DNA from: DASSBG01 sp964583865 | GTDB taxonomy: Bacteria > Pseudomonadota > Gammaproteobacteria > Xanthomonadales > Rhodanobacteraceae | Direction of reading: 5' to 3' | Length of the DNA: 6,287 bases | Assembly: GCA_964583865.1 (NCBI GenBank) | Contig: CAZOXZ010000145.1 | Span: 1-6,287, forward strand | In this document: positions 1 to 4,976 of the stretch, piece after piece | Layout of the letters: each line of letters starts with the position of its first letter | Numbering within the stretch: position 1 is the first letter of the stretch | Notes under the pieces: model-generated | Told to the model about the DNA's origin: nothing | Database searches by the model: none | Seen by the model: only the letters and a program-made list of their open reading frames with translations | Made by a program: the position numbers and the translations under genes

Positions 1-28
1 GCCGGGCCTGCGCAAGGCCAGCTGGTAA
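1..28 (+). CDS. rpsN: 30S ribosomal protein S14, C-terminal end only (partial)
   Basis: Reading from position 2, the codons give PGLRKASW and then a TAA stop at 26-28. GLRKASW is the usual C-terminus of bacterial S14, and rpsN is the gene normally found directly before rpsH in the spc operon. S14 is a 30S head protein that helps assemble the 3' domain of 16S rRNA. Only eight residues are present, so nothing can be said about the zinc-binding or zinc-free form of the protein. The call rests on the short tail plus gene order. Confidence 0.85.
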
Positions 29-33
29 CAAGC

Positions 34-110
34 CGGGAGCCGAGAGCCGGGAATCGTGGCGGCGCAGCGCGCGGCCAGACCATTTCCCGATTCCCGTTTC
101 CCGATTCCCG
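34..110. repeat. Imperfect inverted repeat with 14-bp period between rpsN and rpsH
   Basis: The left arm 34-56 and the right arm 88-110 are complementary at 18 of 23 positions, with two more that would be G-U pairs in RNA; the 31-nt loop is GC-rich. The innermost part is exact: CGGGAATCG at 48-56 against CGATTCCCG at 88-96. Both arms are built from 14-bp units: AGCCGGGAGCCGAG then AGCCGGGAATCGTG on the left (31-58), and two identical TTTCCCGATTCCCG units on the right (83-110). The right arm is followed by TTTATT (111-116). This accounts for most of the 115-nt rpsN-rpsH gap. From memory, GGGAATC-type intergenic repeats are common in Xanthomonadales; function is unknown. Confidence 0.8.
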
Positions 111-113
111 TTT
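83..113. repeat. Perfect tandem duplication of a 14-mer
   Basis: TTTCCCGATTCCCG occurs at 83-96 and again, identical, at 97-110, followed by the first three bases of a third copy (TTT, 111-113). Each unit itself contains two related pieces, TTTCCCG and ATTCCCG, so the basic period is about 7 bp. It forms the right arm of the inverted repeat at 34-110. Confidence 0.9.
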
Positions 114-143
114 ATTCGGATATCGATGCATAGGAATTGATCA

Positions 144-539
144 ATGAGCATGACTGATCCCATTGCCGACATGTTTACACGCATCCGCAACGCCCAGATG
201 GTGGGCCGCGCGAACGTCAGCATGCCGGCCTCGCGCCTGAAGCGCGCCATTGCCGGCCTGTTGAAGGACGAAGGCTATATCCTCGATTTCGAGGAGACCG
301 CAAACGGCAACAAGACCGATCTGGCGATCGCCCTGAAATACTTCCAGGGCAAGCCGGTCATCGAGCGTATCGAGCGCTACAGCCGCTCGGGCCTGCGCGT
401 CTATCGCGGCCACGACGATCTGCCGAAGGTGCTCGGTGGTTTGGGCGTCGCCATCATTTCCACATCGTCTGGCCTGATGACCGACGCCGAAGCCCGCAAG
501 CGCGGCATCGGTGGCGAGGTCATCGGACTGGTTGCCTGA
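144..539 (+). CDS. rpsH: 30S ribosomal protein S8
   Basis: This is a 131-residue protein, the normal S8 length. S8 binds the central domain of 16S rRNA (helix 21) early in 30S assembly; in E. coli it also represses spc operon translation by binding mRNA near the rplE start. The N-terminus MSMTDPIADMFTRIRNA is the standard S8 opening. The C-terminal RNA-binding signature is seen around residues 101-118 (GVAIISTSSGLMTDAEARK), and the protein ends in GGEVIGLVA. The start ATG has AGGA at 132-135, eight bases upstream. The gene lies 115 nt after rpsN and 13 nt before rplF. The E. coli-type S8 mRNA target would lie upstream of this window. Confidence 0.98.
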   Translation: MSMTDPIADMFTRIRNAQMVGRANVSMPASRLKRAIAGLLKDEGYILDFEETANGNKTDLAIALKYFQGKPVIERIERYSRSGLRVYRGHDDLPKVLGGLGVAIISTSSGLMTDAEARKRGIGGEVIGLVA

Positions 540-540
540 C

Positions 541-545
541 GGAGG
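541..545 (+). promoter_or_regulatory. Ribosome binding site that fixes the rplF start
   Basis: GGAGG lies seven bases before the ATG at 553. The open frame extends back to an ATG at 511 inside rpsH, but that one has no such site and would add 14 residues foreign to L6. Confidence 0.85.
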
Positions 546-552
546 TTCCGAC

Positions 553-1080
553 ATGTCCCGAGTAGCCAATCAACCGGTCGCATTGCCCAAGGGCGTGGAA
601 TACAAGATCGACGACAGCGGTATCAGCGTCAAGGGCCCGAAGGGCAGCTTGAGCATGAAGGCACTGCCTGGCGTGGAGGTCGCCGAAGACGATGGTTTTC
701 TGACCTTCACCCCGACCAGGCCGGACAATGCCAAGTTCGCCGGCACCACGCGGGCACTGGTAGCCAACATGGTGACTGGTGTCAGCGAGGGCTTCGAACG
801 CAAGCTGGTGCTTGTCGGCGTCGGTTACCGTGCCCAGCTGAAGGGCAACAGCGTGAACCTGTCGGTGGGTCTGTCGCATCCGGTGGACTTTGATCTTCCC
901 GAAGGCATCAGCGCCGACGTTCCCAGTGCCACCGAGATCATCATCAAGGGTGCAGACAACCAGCTCGTCGGCCAGGTGGCCGCGAAGATCCGGGCCGTGC
1001 GTCCGCCCGAGCCTTACAAGGGCAAGGGCATTCGCTATCACGGCGAGCGGATCATCATGAAGGAAGCCAAGAAGGTCTGA
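553..1080 (+). CDS. rplF: 50S ribosomal protein L6
   Basis: This is a 175-residue protein, matching the usual length (about 177 in E. coli). L6 sits at the base of the L7/L12 stalk near the sarcin-ricin loop of 23S rRNA and takes part in late 50S assembly and the factor-binding region. It begins MSRVANQPVALPKGVE, a typical L6 start. Two repeated alpha-beta domains are expected: roughly residues 1-80, and 81-175 starting at FERKLVLVGVGYRAQLKG. The family signature PEPYKGKGIRY is at residues 152-162, followed by the basic tail MKEAKKV. It sits 13 nt after rpsH and 31 nt before rplR, so co-transcription is expected. Confidence 0.98.
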   Translation: MSRVANQPVALPKGVEYKIDDSGISVKGPKGSLSMKALPGVEVAEDDGFLTFTPTRPDNAKFAGTTRALVANMVTGVSEGFERKLVLVGVGYRAQLKGNSVNLSVGLSHPVDFDLPEGISADVPSATEIIIKGADNQLVGQVAAKIRAVRPPEPYKGKGIRYHGERIIMKEAKKV

Positions 1081-1100
1081 TGCTGCGCGCAGCTGATTTC

Positions 1101-1105
1101 GGAGA
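1101..1105 (+). promoter_or_regulatory. Ribosome binding site that selects the second of two rplR ATGs
   Basis: GGAGA directly abuts an ATG at 1106 and stands six bases before an in-frame ATG at 1112. Only the second spacing is workable, so L18 should begin MNKNQARLRRAK. Confidence 0.8.
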
Positions 1106-1111
1106 ATGAAC

Positions 1112-1465
1112 ATGAACAAGAATCAAGCCAGGTTGCGCCGGGCCAAGTCGGGGCGCATGAAGATGAGAACGCTGGGAACGCCACGTCTGAGTGTGCACCG
1201 CAGCAACCAGCACCTGTATGCGCAGGTGTTCTCGGCCGCTGGCGATCGCGTTTTGGCGGCAGCCTCCACGCTGGACAAGGACTTGCGTCAGGGGCTGGAG
1301 AGCACGAGCAACTCGGCGGCAGCCAGTGCCGTTGGCCGGGCCGTGGCCGAAAAGGCCGTTGCGGCGGGGGTGACCACGGTTGCCTTCGATCGTTCCGGTT
1401 ACAAGTACCATGGGCGGGTGCAGGCACTTGCCGAGGCTGCCCGCGAGGCTGGCCTGAAATTCTGA
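1112..1465 (+). CDS. rplR: 50S ribosomal protein L18
   Basis: This is a 117-residue protein, the same length as E. coli L18. L18 binds 5S rRNA and, with L5 and L25, anchors it in the central protuberance of the 50S subunit. The basic N-terminal tail (residues 1-30, rich in Arg and Lys) is the 5S-binding extension. The conserved core includes RLSVHRSNQHLYAQV (about 25-39) and the C-terminal FDRSGYKYHGRVQALAEAAR (about 92-111), ending in GLKF. The start at 1112 is chosen over 1106 from ribosome binding site spacing. It is followed by an unusually long 92-nt gap before rpsE. Confidence 0.97.
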   Translation: MNKNQARLRRAKSGRMKMRTLGTPRLSVHRSNQHLYAQVFSAAGDRVLAAASTLDKDLRQGLESTSNSAAASAVGRAVAEKAVAAGVTTVAFDRSGYKYHGRVQALAEAAREAGLKF

Positions 1466-1542
1466 TGGTGCCTCGCGCACCACAATACACAACAACTCCA
1501 AGCGGCGACATGCCGTAAGCAAAAGTCTCCACCCGAGTGGAG
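1466..1542 (+). other. Three-hairpin segment in the rplR-rpsE gap
   Basis: Three small perfect stems lie in this 92-nt non-coding gap. The first starts right after the rplR stop: TGGTGC (1466-1471) pairs with GCACCA (1477-1482) around a 5-nt loop. The second is CGGC (1503-1506) with GCCG (1512-1515), 5-nt loop, extendable by a G-U pair. The third is CTCCAC (1527-1532) with GTGGAG (1537-1542), 4-nt loop CCGA, ending four bases before the rpsE AGGA. None is followed by a T run, so these are not intrinsic terminators. No ORF of useful length is present. A regulatory role at the mRNA level is inference. Confidence 0.5.
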
Positions 1543-1546
1543 CAGC

Positions 1547-1550
1547 AGGA
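1547..1550 (+). promoter_or_regulatory. Ribosome binding site that fixes the rpsE start
   Basis: AGGA lies seven bases before the ATG at 1558. A GTG at 1537 in the same frame would add seven residues (MEQQEKI), but it sits inside the hairpin stem at 1527-1542 and has no suitable site in front. Confidence 0.75.
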
Positions 1551-1557
1551 AAAAATC

Positions 1558-2064
1558 ATGGCACATAACAACAGACGAGAGGAAGACGACGGCCTGCACG
1601 AGAAGCTGATCGCCGTCAACCGGGTCGCCAAGACCATCAAGGGTGGTCGCCAGATGAGCTTCACCGCACTGACCGTTGTCGGTGACGGCGAGGGCAGCGT
1701 CGGCTTCGGCTATGGCAAGGCACGTGAAGTGCCGTTGGCCATTTCCAAGGCCATGGAGCGCGCCCGTCGCAACATGGTGAAGGTCGAGCTCAATGAAGGC
1801 ACACTGTGGTATCCCGTGAAGGCCCGCCACGGCGCCGCCCGGGTGTACATGCAGCCGGCGTCGGAAGGTACCGGCGTGATTGCCGGCGGTGCCATGCGCG
1901 CCGTGCTGGAAGTGGTCGGCGTGACCGACGTGCTGGCCAAGGCCGTGGGTTCGCGCAATCCGATCAACTTGGTTCGCGCAACCATCCGGGGCTTGAGCGA
2001 CATGTCCTCGCCGAAGCATATCGCCGACAAGCGCGGCAAGTCGGTCGAAGAGGTGATGTCATGA
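1558..2064 (+). CDS. rpsE: 30S ribosomal protein S5
   Basis: This is a 168-residue protein, close to E. coli S5 (167). S5 binds 16S rRNA near the decoding region, contacts S4 and S8, and affects translational accuracy and mRNA unwinding at the entry channel. The N-terminal double-stranded-RNA-binding-like domain holds the family signature at about residues 29-61 (GGRQMSFTALTVVGDG, then GFGYGKAREVP). The C-terminal domain carries QPASEGTGVIAGGAMRAVLE (about 99-118) and GSRNPINLVRAT. The stop overlaps the rpmD start as ATGA, indicating translational coupling. Confidence 0.98.
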   Translation: MAHNNRREEDDGLHEKLIAVNRVAKTIKGGRQMSFTALTVVGDGEGSVGFGYGKAREVPLAISKAMERARRNMVKVELNEGTLWYPVKARHGAARVYMQPASEGTGVIAGGAMRAVLEVVGVTDVLAKAVGSRNPINLVRATIRGLSDMSSPKHIADKRGKSVEEVMS

Positions 2065-2252
2065 GTGAAAGCAGCAAAACCGTGCGCGTGCGGCTGGTCA
2101 AGGGCCTGCCCGGCGTGCGCCGCAAGCATCGCCTGAGCGTGCATGCCCTGGGTCTGCGCAAGGTCAACGACGTGCGCGAGCTTCCCGATACCCCGCAGAC
2201 CCGCGGGCTGATCGCGAAGGTCGACTATCTGGTTCAAGTGGAGGGCCAGTGA
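2061..2252 (+). CDS. rpmD: 50S ribosomal protein L30
   Basis: This is a 63-residue protein, slightly longer than the 59 residues of E. coli L30. It is a small 50S protein bound to 23S rRNA. It starts MSESSKTVRVRLVKG and contains the L30 core GLPGVRRKHRLSVHALGLRK (about 15-34), followed by LPDTPQTRGLIAKVDYLV. The ATG overlaps the rpsE stop by four bases (ATGA). GAGG at 2050-2053 inside rpsE, seven bases upstream, serves as ribosome binding site. The open frame extends back to 1806 inside rpsE, but that part is an out-of-frame shadow. A single base separates its stop from the rplO ATG. Confidence 0.97.
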   Translation: MSESSKTVRVRLVKGLPGVRRKHRLSVHALGLRKVNDVRELPDTPQTRGLIAKVDYLVQVEGQ

Positions 2253-2253
2253 C

Positions 2254-2685
2254 ATGAAACTCAACGAGATCAAACCGGCGGAAGGCTCCCGCAAGACCCG
2301 CAAGCGTGTCGGGCGTGGAATCGGCTCCGGTCACGGCAAGACTGCCGGGCGCGGCCACAAGGGCCAGCACTCCCGTTCCGGCGCCAGCCACACGCCAGGT
2401 TTCGAGGGCGGTCAGATGCCGTTGCAGCGTCGCCTGCCCAAGGTCGGCTTCAACTCGCGCAAGGCCGAGTTCGCGGCGCAGGTATTCCTGTACCAGCTCG
2501 GCAGCGTCGAGGGCGACACGGTCAATCCCGAGACTTTGCGCAAGGCCGGGCTGGTGTCCGCGCGTGCGGCCCGGATCAAGATCGTCAACAAGGGTGAGCT
2601 CACGCGAGCCTTGAAGTTCAGTGGGGTCGTGCCCACTGCCGGGGCCAAGGCTGCCATTGAGGCGGCCGGTGGCAGTGTCGAGTGA
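2254..2685 (+). CDS. rplO: 50S ribosomal protein L15
   Basis: This is a 143-residue protein (144 in E. coli). L15 is a late-assembly 50S protein with a long basic N-terminal extension threaded through 23S rRNA. The opening MKLNEIKPAEGSRK and the Gly/Arg/Lys-rich stretch at about residues 12-43 (RVGRGIGSGHGKTAGRGHKG) are typical. The globular C-terminal part contains the signature beginning KIVNKGELTRALKFSG (about 109-124) and ending AGGSVE. GGAGGG at 2240-2245, within the end of rpmD, lies eight bases before the ATG. secY follows after 37 nt with no terminator-like structure between. Confidence 0.98.
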   Translation: MKLNEIKPAEGSRKTRKRVGRGIGSGHGKTAGRGHKGQHSRSGASHTPGFEGGQMPLQRRLPKVGFNSRKAEFAAQVFLYQLGSVEGDTVNPETLRKAGLVSARAARIKIVNKGELTRALKFSGVVPTAGAKAAIEAAGGSVE

Positions 2686-2722
2686 GCGTTCCTGACTCCA
2701 GCAAGTACTGACGGGATTTTTC

Positions 2723-4048
2723 ATGGCCAATAATCAAGCCAGCAGCCTGCTTGGCTCCATGGGCAAACTGACCGAACTGCGACAGCGCCTGCTGTTCGTG
2801 GTCGGTGCTCTGGTCGTCTTCCGGCTTGGTTCGTTCATTCCCGTGCCCGGCGTGGACCCGGCGGCAATGGCGCGCATGGTGCAGGGCAACGGCCTGTTGA
2901 CCATGTTCAACATGTTCTCGGGTGGCGCCTTGTCGCGCTTCTCGTTGTTCGCCCTGGGCGTCATTCCCTACATCTCGGCATCCATTGTGGTGCAGATGTT
3001 TGCCGGCGTCCTGCCGAGCTGGCAAGCCTTGAAAAAGGAAGGCCAGGCCGGGCAACGCAAGCTCACCAATTACACCCGCTGGGGCACCGTCGGACTGGCG
3101 GTTTTCCAGTCCTTTGGTGTTTCCATGGCGCTTCAGGCCCAGGGTGGCAGTGGCGAGATGGCCGTGGTTTATGCACCGGGTCTGGCCTTCATCCTGGCGG
3201 CGGTGATCTGCCTGACCGCCGGAACGGTGTTCCTGATGTGGCTTGGCGAGCAGATGACCGAACGCGGCGTTGGCAACGGCATTTCGTTGCTGATTACCGC
3301 CGGCATCATCGCCGGGCTGCCGGGCGCGCTGATGCAGACCCTGAGCATGGCCGAGAGCGGCGAGCTGTCCACCATGCGGGTGTTGCTGGTCGGCATCATC
3401 GTCCTGGCGGTGACTGCGTTCTGCGTTTTCATGGAACGCGCGCAACGCCGGATCACGGTCAACTACGCGCGTCGGCAGGGTGGCCGGCAGGCATACATGA
3501 ACCAGAGTTCGCATCTGCCGCTGAAGATCAACATGTCGGGCGTGATCCCGCCGATCTTTGCCTCCAGCCTGATCATGTTCCCGGGCACCGCGGCGTCGTG
3601 GTTCCATGACGCCAGCCAGATTCGCTGGTTGCAGTCGGTTACCTCGGCGTTGTCGCCGGGAGCGCCGCTGTACATTTTCCTGTACGGTGCGATGATCATC
3701 CTGTTCACGTTCTTCTATACGGCGATCGTGTTCAACGCTCAGGAGACCGCGGACAACCTCAAGCGCTCCGGCGCGCTGATTCCGGGCATTCGTCCGGGCA
3801 AGGCCACCGCGAGTTACATCGACCAGGTGTTGACGCGTCTGACTTTCGTCGGCGCCATCTACCTGACAGCCGTGTGCCTGGTGCCGACCTTCATGCAAAG
3901 CACCTGGCATGTACCGTTCTATTTCGGCGGTACCTCGCTGTTGATCGTGGTCGTGGTCGGCATGGATTTCATCTCGCAGATTCAGGCCCATCTGGTCAGT
4001 CACCAGTACGACAGCCTGTTGAAGAAAGCGAACCTTCGCGGCCGTTGA
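2723..4048 (+). CDS. secY: Preprotein translocase subunit SecY
   Basis: This is a 441-residue inner-membrane protein (443 in E. coli), the channel of the SecYEG translocon that moves unfolded proteins through, or inserts them into, the cytoplasmic membrane with SecA or the ribosome. Ten hydrophobic segments can be seen, roughly at residues 21-40, 75-95, 119-138, 150-173, 184-202, 217-237, 271-291, 315-336, 372-391 and 400-419. The plug region (about 60-74, FNMFSGGALSRF) precedes family signature 1 (GVIPYISASIVVQMF, 79-93). Signature 2 is LGEQMTERGVGNGISLLI (174-191). The cytoplasmic C5 loop keeps the essential Arg at residue 357 (GIRPGK), the same number as in E. coli. The ribosome binding site is weak (GGGA at 2713-2716, six bases before ATG), unlike the ribosomal genes. 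Confidence 0.99.
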   Translation: MANNQASSLLGSMGKLTELRQRLLFVVGALVVFRLGSFIPVPGVDPAAMARMVQGNGLLTMFNMFSGGALSRFSLFALGVIPYISASIVVQMFAGVLPSWQALKKEGQAGQRKLTNYTRWGTVGLAVFQSFGVSMALQAQGGSGEMAVVYAPGLAFILAAVICLTAGTVFLMWLGEQMTERGVGNGISLLITAGIIAGLPGALMQTLSMAESGELSTMRVLLVGIIVLAVTAFCVFMERAQRRITVNYARRQGGRQAYMNQSSHLPLKINMSGVIPPIFASSLIMFPGTAASWFHDASQIRWLQSVTSALSPGAPLYIFLYGAMIILFTFFYTAIVFNAQETADNLKRSGALIPGIRPGKATASYIDQVLTRLTFVGAIYLTAVCLVPTFMQSTWHVPFYFGGTSLLIVVVVGMDFISQIQAHLVSHQYDSLLKKANLRGR

Positions 4049-4050
4049 CC

Positions 4051-4096
4051 GCGGCGGGACTACAATCTTGCGTCGAGACATGGCTGGTCCCGTCGC
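4051..4096 (+). repeat. Stem-loop immediately after secY
   Basis: GCGGCGGGAC (4051-4060) pairs with GTCCCGTCGC (4087-4096) over ten positions with one G-U; two more pairs (U-G, A-U) can extend the stem to 4062 and 4085, leaving a 22-nt loop. It begins two bases after the secY stop. No T run follows, so it is not a standard intrinsic terminator. A smaller alternative hairpin, CGCGG (4037-4041) with CCGCG (4049-4053), spans the stop codon and would compete with it. A role in ending or protecting the spc transcript is inference. Confidence 0.55.
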
Positions 4097-4118
4097 ACTC
4101 AGTGGCGCGGCATCCGGG

Positions 4119-4148
4119 CTTCCATTATGGCTCCACGCGGGTTATAAT
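4119..4148 (+). promoter_or_regulatory. Candidate sigma-70-type promoter for the alpha operon
   Basis: A perfect -10 hexamer TATAAT lies at 4143-4148 in otherwise GC-rich DNA, 43 bases before the rpsM ATG. The best -35 candidate is poor: CTTCCA at 4119-4124 with an 18-bp spacer matches TTGACA at three of six positions, and no TG extension precedes the -10. A start point near 4155 would give a 5' leader of about 37 nt. The location between secY and rpsM fits a separate or auxiliary promoter for rpsM-rpoA. Confidence 0.45.
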
Positions 4149-4154
4149 TGCCGG

Positions 4155-4180
4155 CTTGCCGCGCAAGTTTCAAATTTGAA
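4155..4180 (+). promoter_or_regulatory. Hairpin and palindrome in the rpsM leader
   Basis: CTTGC (4155-4159) pairs with GCAAG (4163-4167) around a 3-nt loop, placing a hairpin at about the predicted first base of a transcript from the TATAAT at 4143. It is followed at 4169-4180 by the perfect 12-bp palindrome TTCAAATTTGAA, whose end touches the rpsM ribosome binding site GAGGA (4181-4185). In E. coli the alpha operon leader folds into a pseudoknot bound by S4; whether this leader does so cannot be decided by eye. Confidence 0.4.
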
Positions 4181-4191
4181 GAGGACACGTC

Positions 4192-4548
4192 ATGGCGCGT
4201 ATTGCGGGCGTTAACCTGCCTGTCCAGCAGCACGTCTGGATTGGCTTGCAACACATTTACGGAATCGGCCGTTCACGGTCACGCAAGATTTGTCAGGAAC
4301 TGAACATTGATCCGGCCACGCCGGTGAAGTCGCTCAGCGAAGGCGAGATCGAGCAGCTGCGGAACGCCGTCAATCACTACACCATCGAGGGCGACCTGCG
4401 CCGCGAGGTGGGCATGAGCATCAAGCGTTTGATGGATCTGCAGTGCTATCGCGGCTTGCGTCACCGTCGTGGGCTGCCGCTGCGTGGTCAGCGCACCCGT
4501 ACCAACGCCCGTACCCGCAAGGGTCCGCGTCGTCCGATCAAGCGCTGA
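4192..4548 (+). CDS. rpsM: 30S ribosomal protein S13
   Basis: This is a 118-residue protein, identical in length to E. coli S13. S13 sits in the 30S head, forms intersubunit bridges and contacts the P-site tRNA through its basic tail. The N-terminus MARIAGVNLPVQQHVWIGLQ and the helix-hairpin part with GIGRSRS (about 24-30) are typical. The family signature is in the C-terminal region, YRGLRHRRGLPLRGQRTRTN (about 86-105), followed by the basic tail ending RRPIKR. GAGGA at 4181-4185 is six bases before the ATG. It is the first gene of the alpha operon; rpmJ, which in E. coli lies between secY and rpsM, is not present here. Confidence 0.98.
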   Translation: MARIAGVNLPVQQHVWIGLQHIYGIGRSRSRKICQELNIDPATPVKSLSEGEIEQLRNAVNHYTIEGDLRREVGMSIKRLMDLQCYRGLRHRRGLPLRGQRTRTNARTRKGPRRPIKR

Positions 4549-4555
4549 TAGCGCT
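4541..4555 (+). repeat. Short hairpin across the rpsM stop codon
   Basis: AGCGCT occurs at 4541-4546 and 4550-4555. The hexamer is self-complementary, so the two copies can form a 6-bp stem around the 3-nt loop GAT, which includes most of the TGA stop (4546-4548). It may be chance; no T run follows. Confidence 0.4.
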
Positions 4556-4580
4556 CCAGCCGTTCAGGAAGCGAAACGAT

Positions 4581-4964
4581 ATGGCAAAGCCGGTCAAGAA
4601 GAAGAAGGGCAAGCGCGTCGTCACCGACGGGATCGCGCATGTGCACGCCTCGTTCAACAACACCATCATTACCATCAGTGACCGTCAGGGCAACGCCCTG
4701 TCGTGGGCCACTTCCGGCGGCGCCGGCTTCCGTGGTTCGCGCAAGTCCACGCCGTTTGCTGCCCAGGTGGCTGCCGAGCGTGCCGGGCGCGCGGCCCAGG
4801 ATTACGGCCTGAAGTCGGTCGAGGTCCATGTCAAGGGGCCCGGTCCGGGACGCGAGTCCGCGGTCCGCGCGCTGAACGCGCTGGGTTACAAGGTCACCAA
4901 CATCATCGACGTCACGCCGATTCCGCACAATGGCTGCCGTCCTCCCAAGAAACGCCGGGTCTGA
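4581..4964 (+). CDS. rpsK: 30S ribosomal protein S11
   Basis: This is a 127-residue protein (129 in E. coli). S11 lies on the 30S platform beside S6, S18 and S21 and lines the mRNA exit region near the E site. The Lys-rich N-terminus MAKPVKKKKGKRVV is followed by HVHASFNNTIITISD (about 20-34) and GFRGSRKSTPFAAQ (49-62). VKGPGPGRE (84-92) and the conserved C-terminus IPHNGCRPPKKRRV complete the pattern. Asn117 in HNG corresponds to E. coli Asn119, reported there as an isoaspartate site. The open frame extends upstream into rpsM, but the S11 sequence starts at the ATG at 4581; AGGA (4566-4569) is 11 bases away, a rather long spacing. Confidence 0.98.
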   Translation: MAKPVKKKKGKRVVTDGIAHVHASFNNTIITISDRQGNALSWATSGGAGFRGSRKSTPFAAQVAAERAGRAAQDYGLKSVEVHVKGPGPGRESAVRALNALGYKVTNIIDVTPIPHNGCRPPKKRRV

Positions 4965-4976
4965 GGAAAGAACATC

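Noticed and set aside
119..143. A cluster of overlapping 6-bp palindromes (GATATC, ATCGAT, ATGCAT, TGATCA) before rpsH
   Set aside because: They do not combine into one longer symmetric site or a hairpin, and short palindromes of this sort are expected by chance in a less GC-rich spacer.
1466..1482. Hairpin after rplR considered as an intrinsic terminator
   Set aside because: The stem is only 6 bp and is followed by CAATACACAACA rather than a T run; the operon clearly continues.
1806..2060. Upstream extension of the rpmD frame inside rpsE
   Set aside because: The L30 sequence begins at the ATG at 2061; the upstream part is an Arg-rich out-of-frame translation of rpsE.
4045..4066. TTGACC and TACAAT hexamers at the end of secY, resembling -35 and -10 boxes
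   Set aside because: They are only 10 bp apart, far short of the 16-18 bp needed for a sigma-70 promoter, and TTGACC overlaps the secY stop.
2618..4081. A 487-codon open frame on the minus strand opposite secY
   Set aside because: It is the antisense shadow of secY in high-GC DNA. Its translation is rich in His, Arg, Gln and Asp with no recognisable domain, and secY on the plus strand is unambiguous.
3874..4179. A 101-codon plus-strand frame crossing the end of secY into the gap, considered as a small gene or rpmJ relic
   Set aside because: Two thirds overlaps secY in another frame, its translation has no L36 motif and no ribosome binding site, and it ends just before rpsM without family resemblance.
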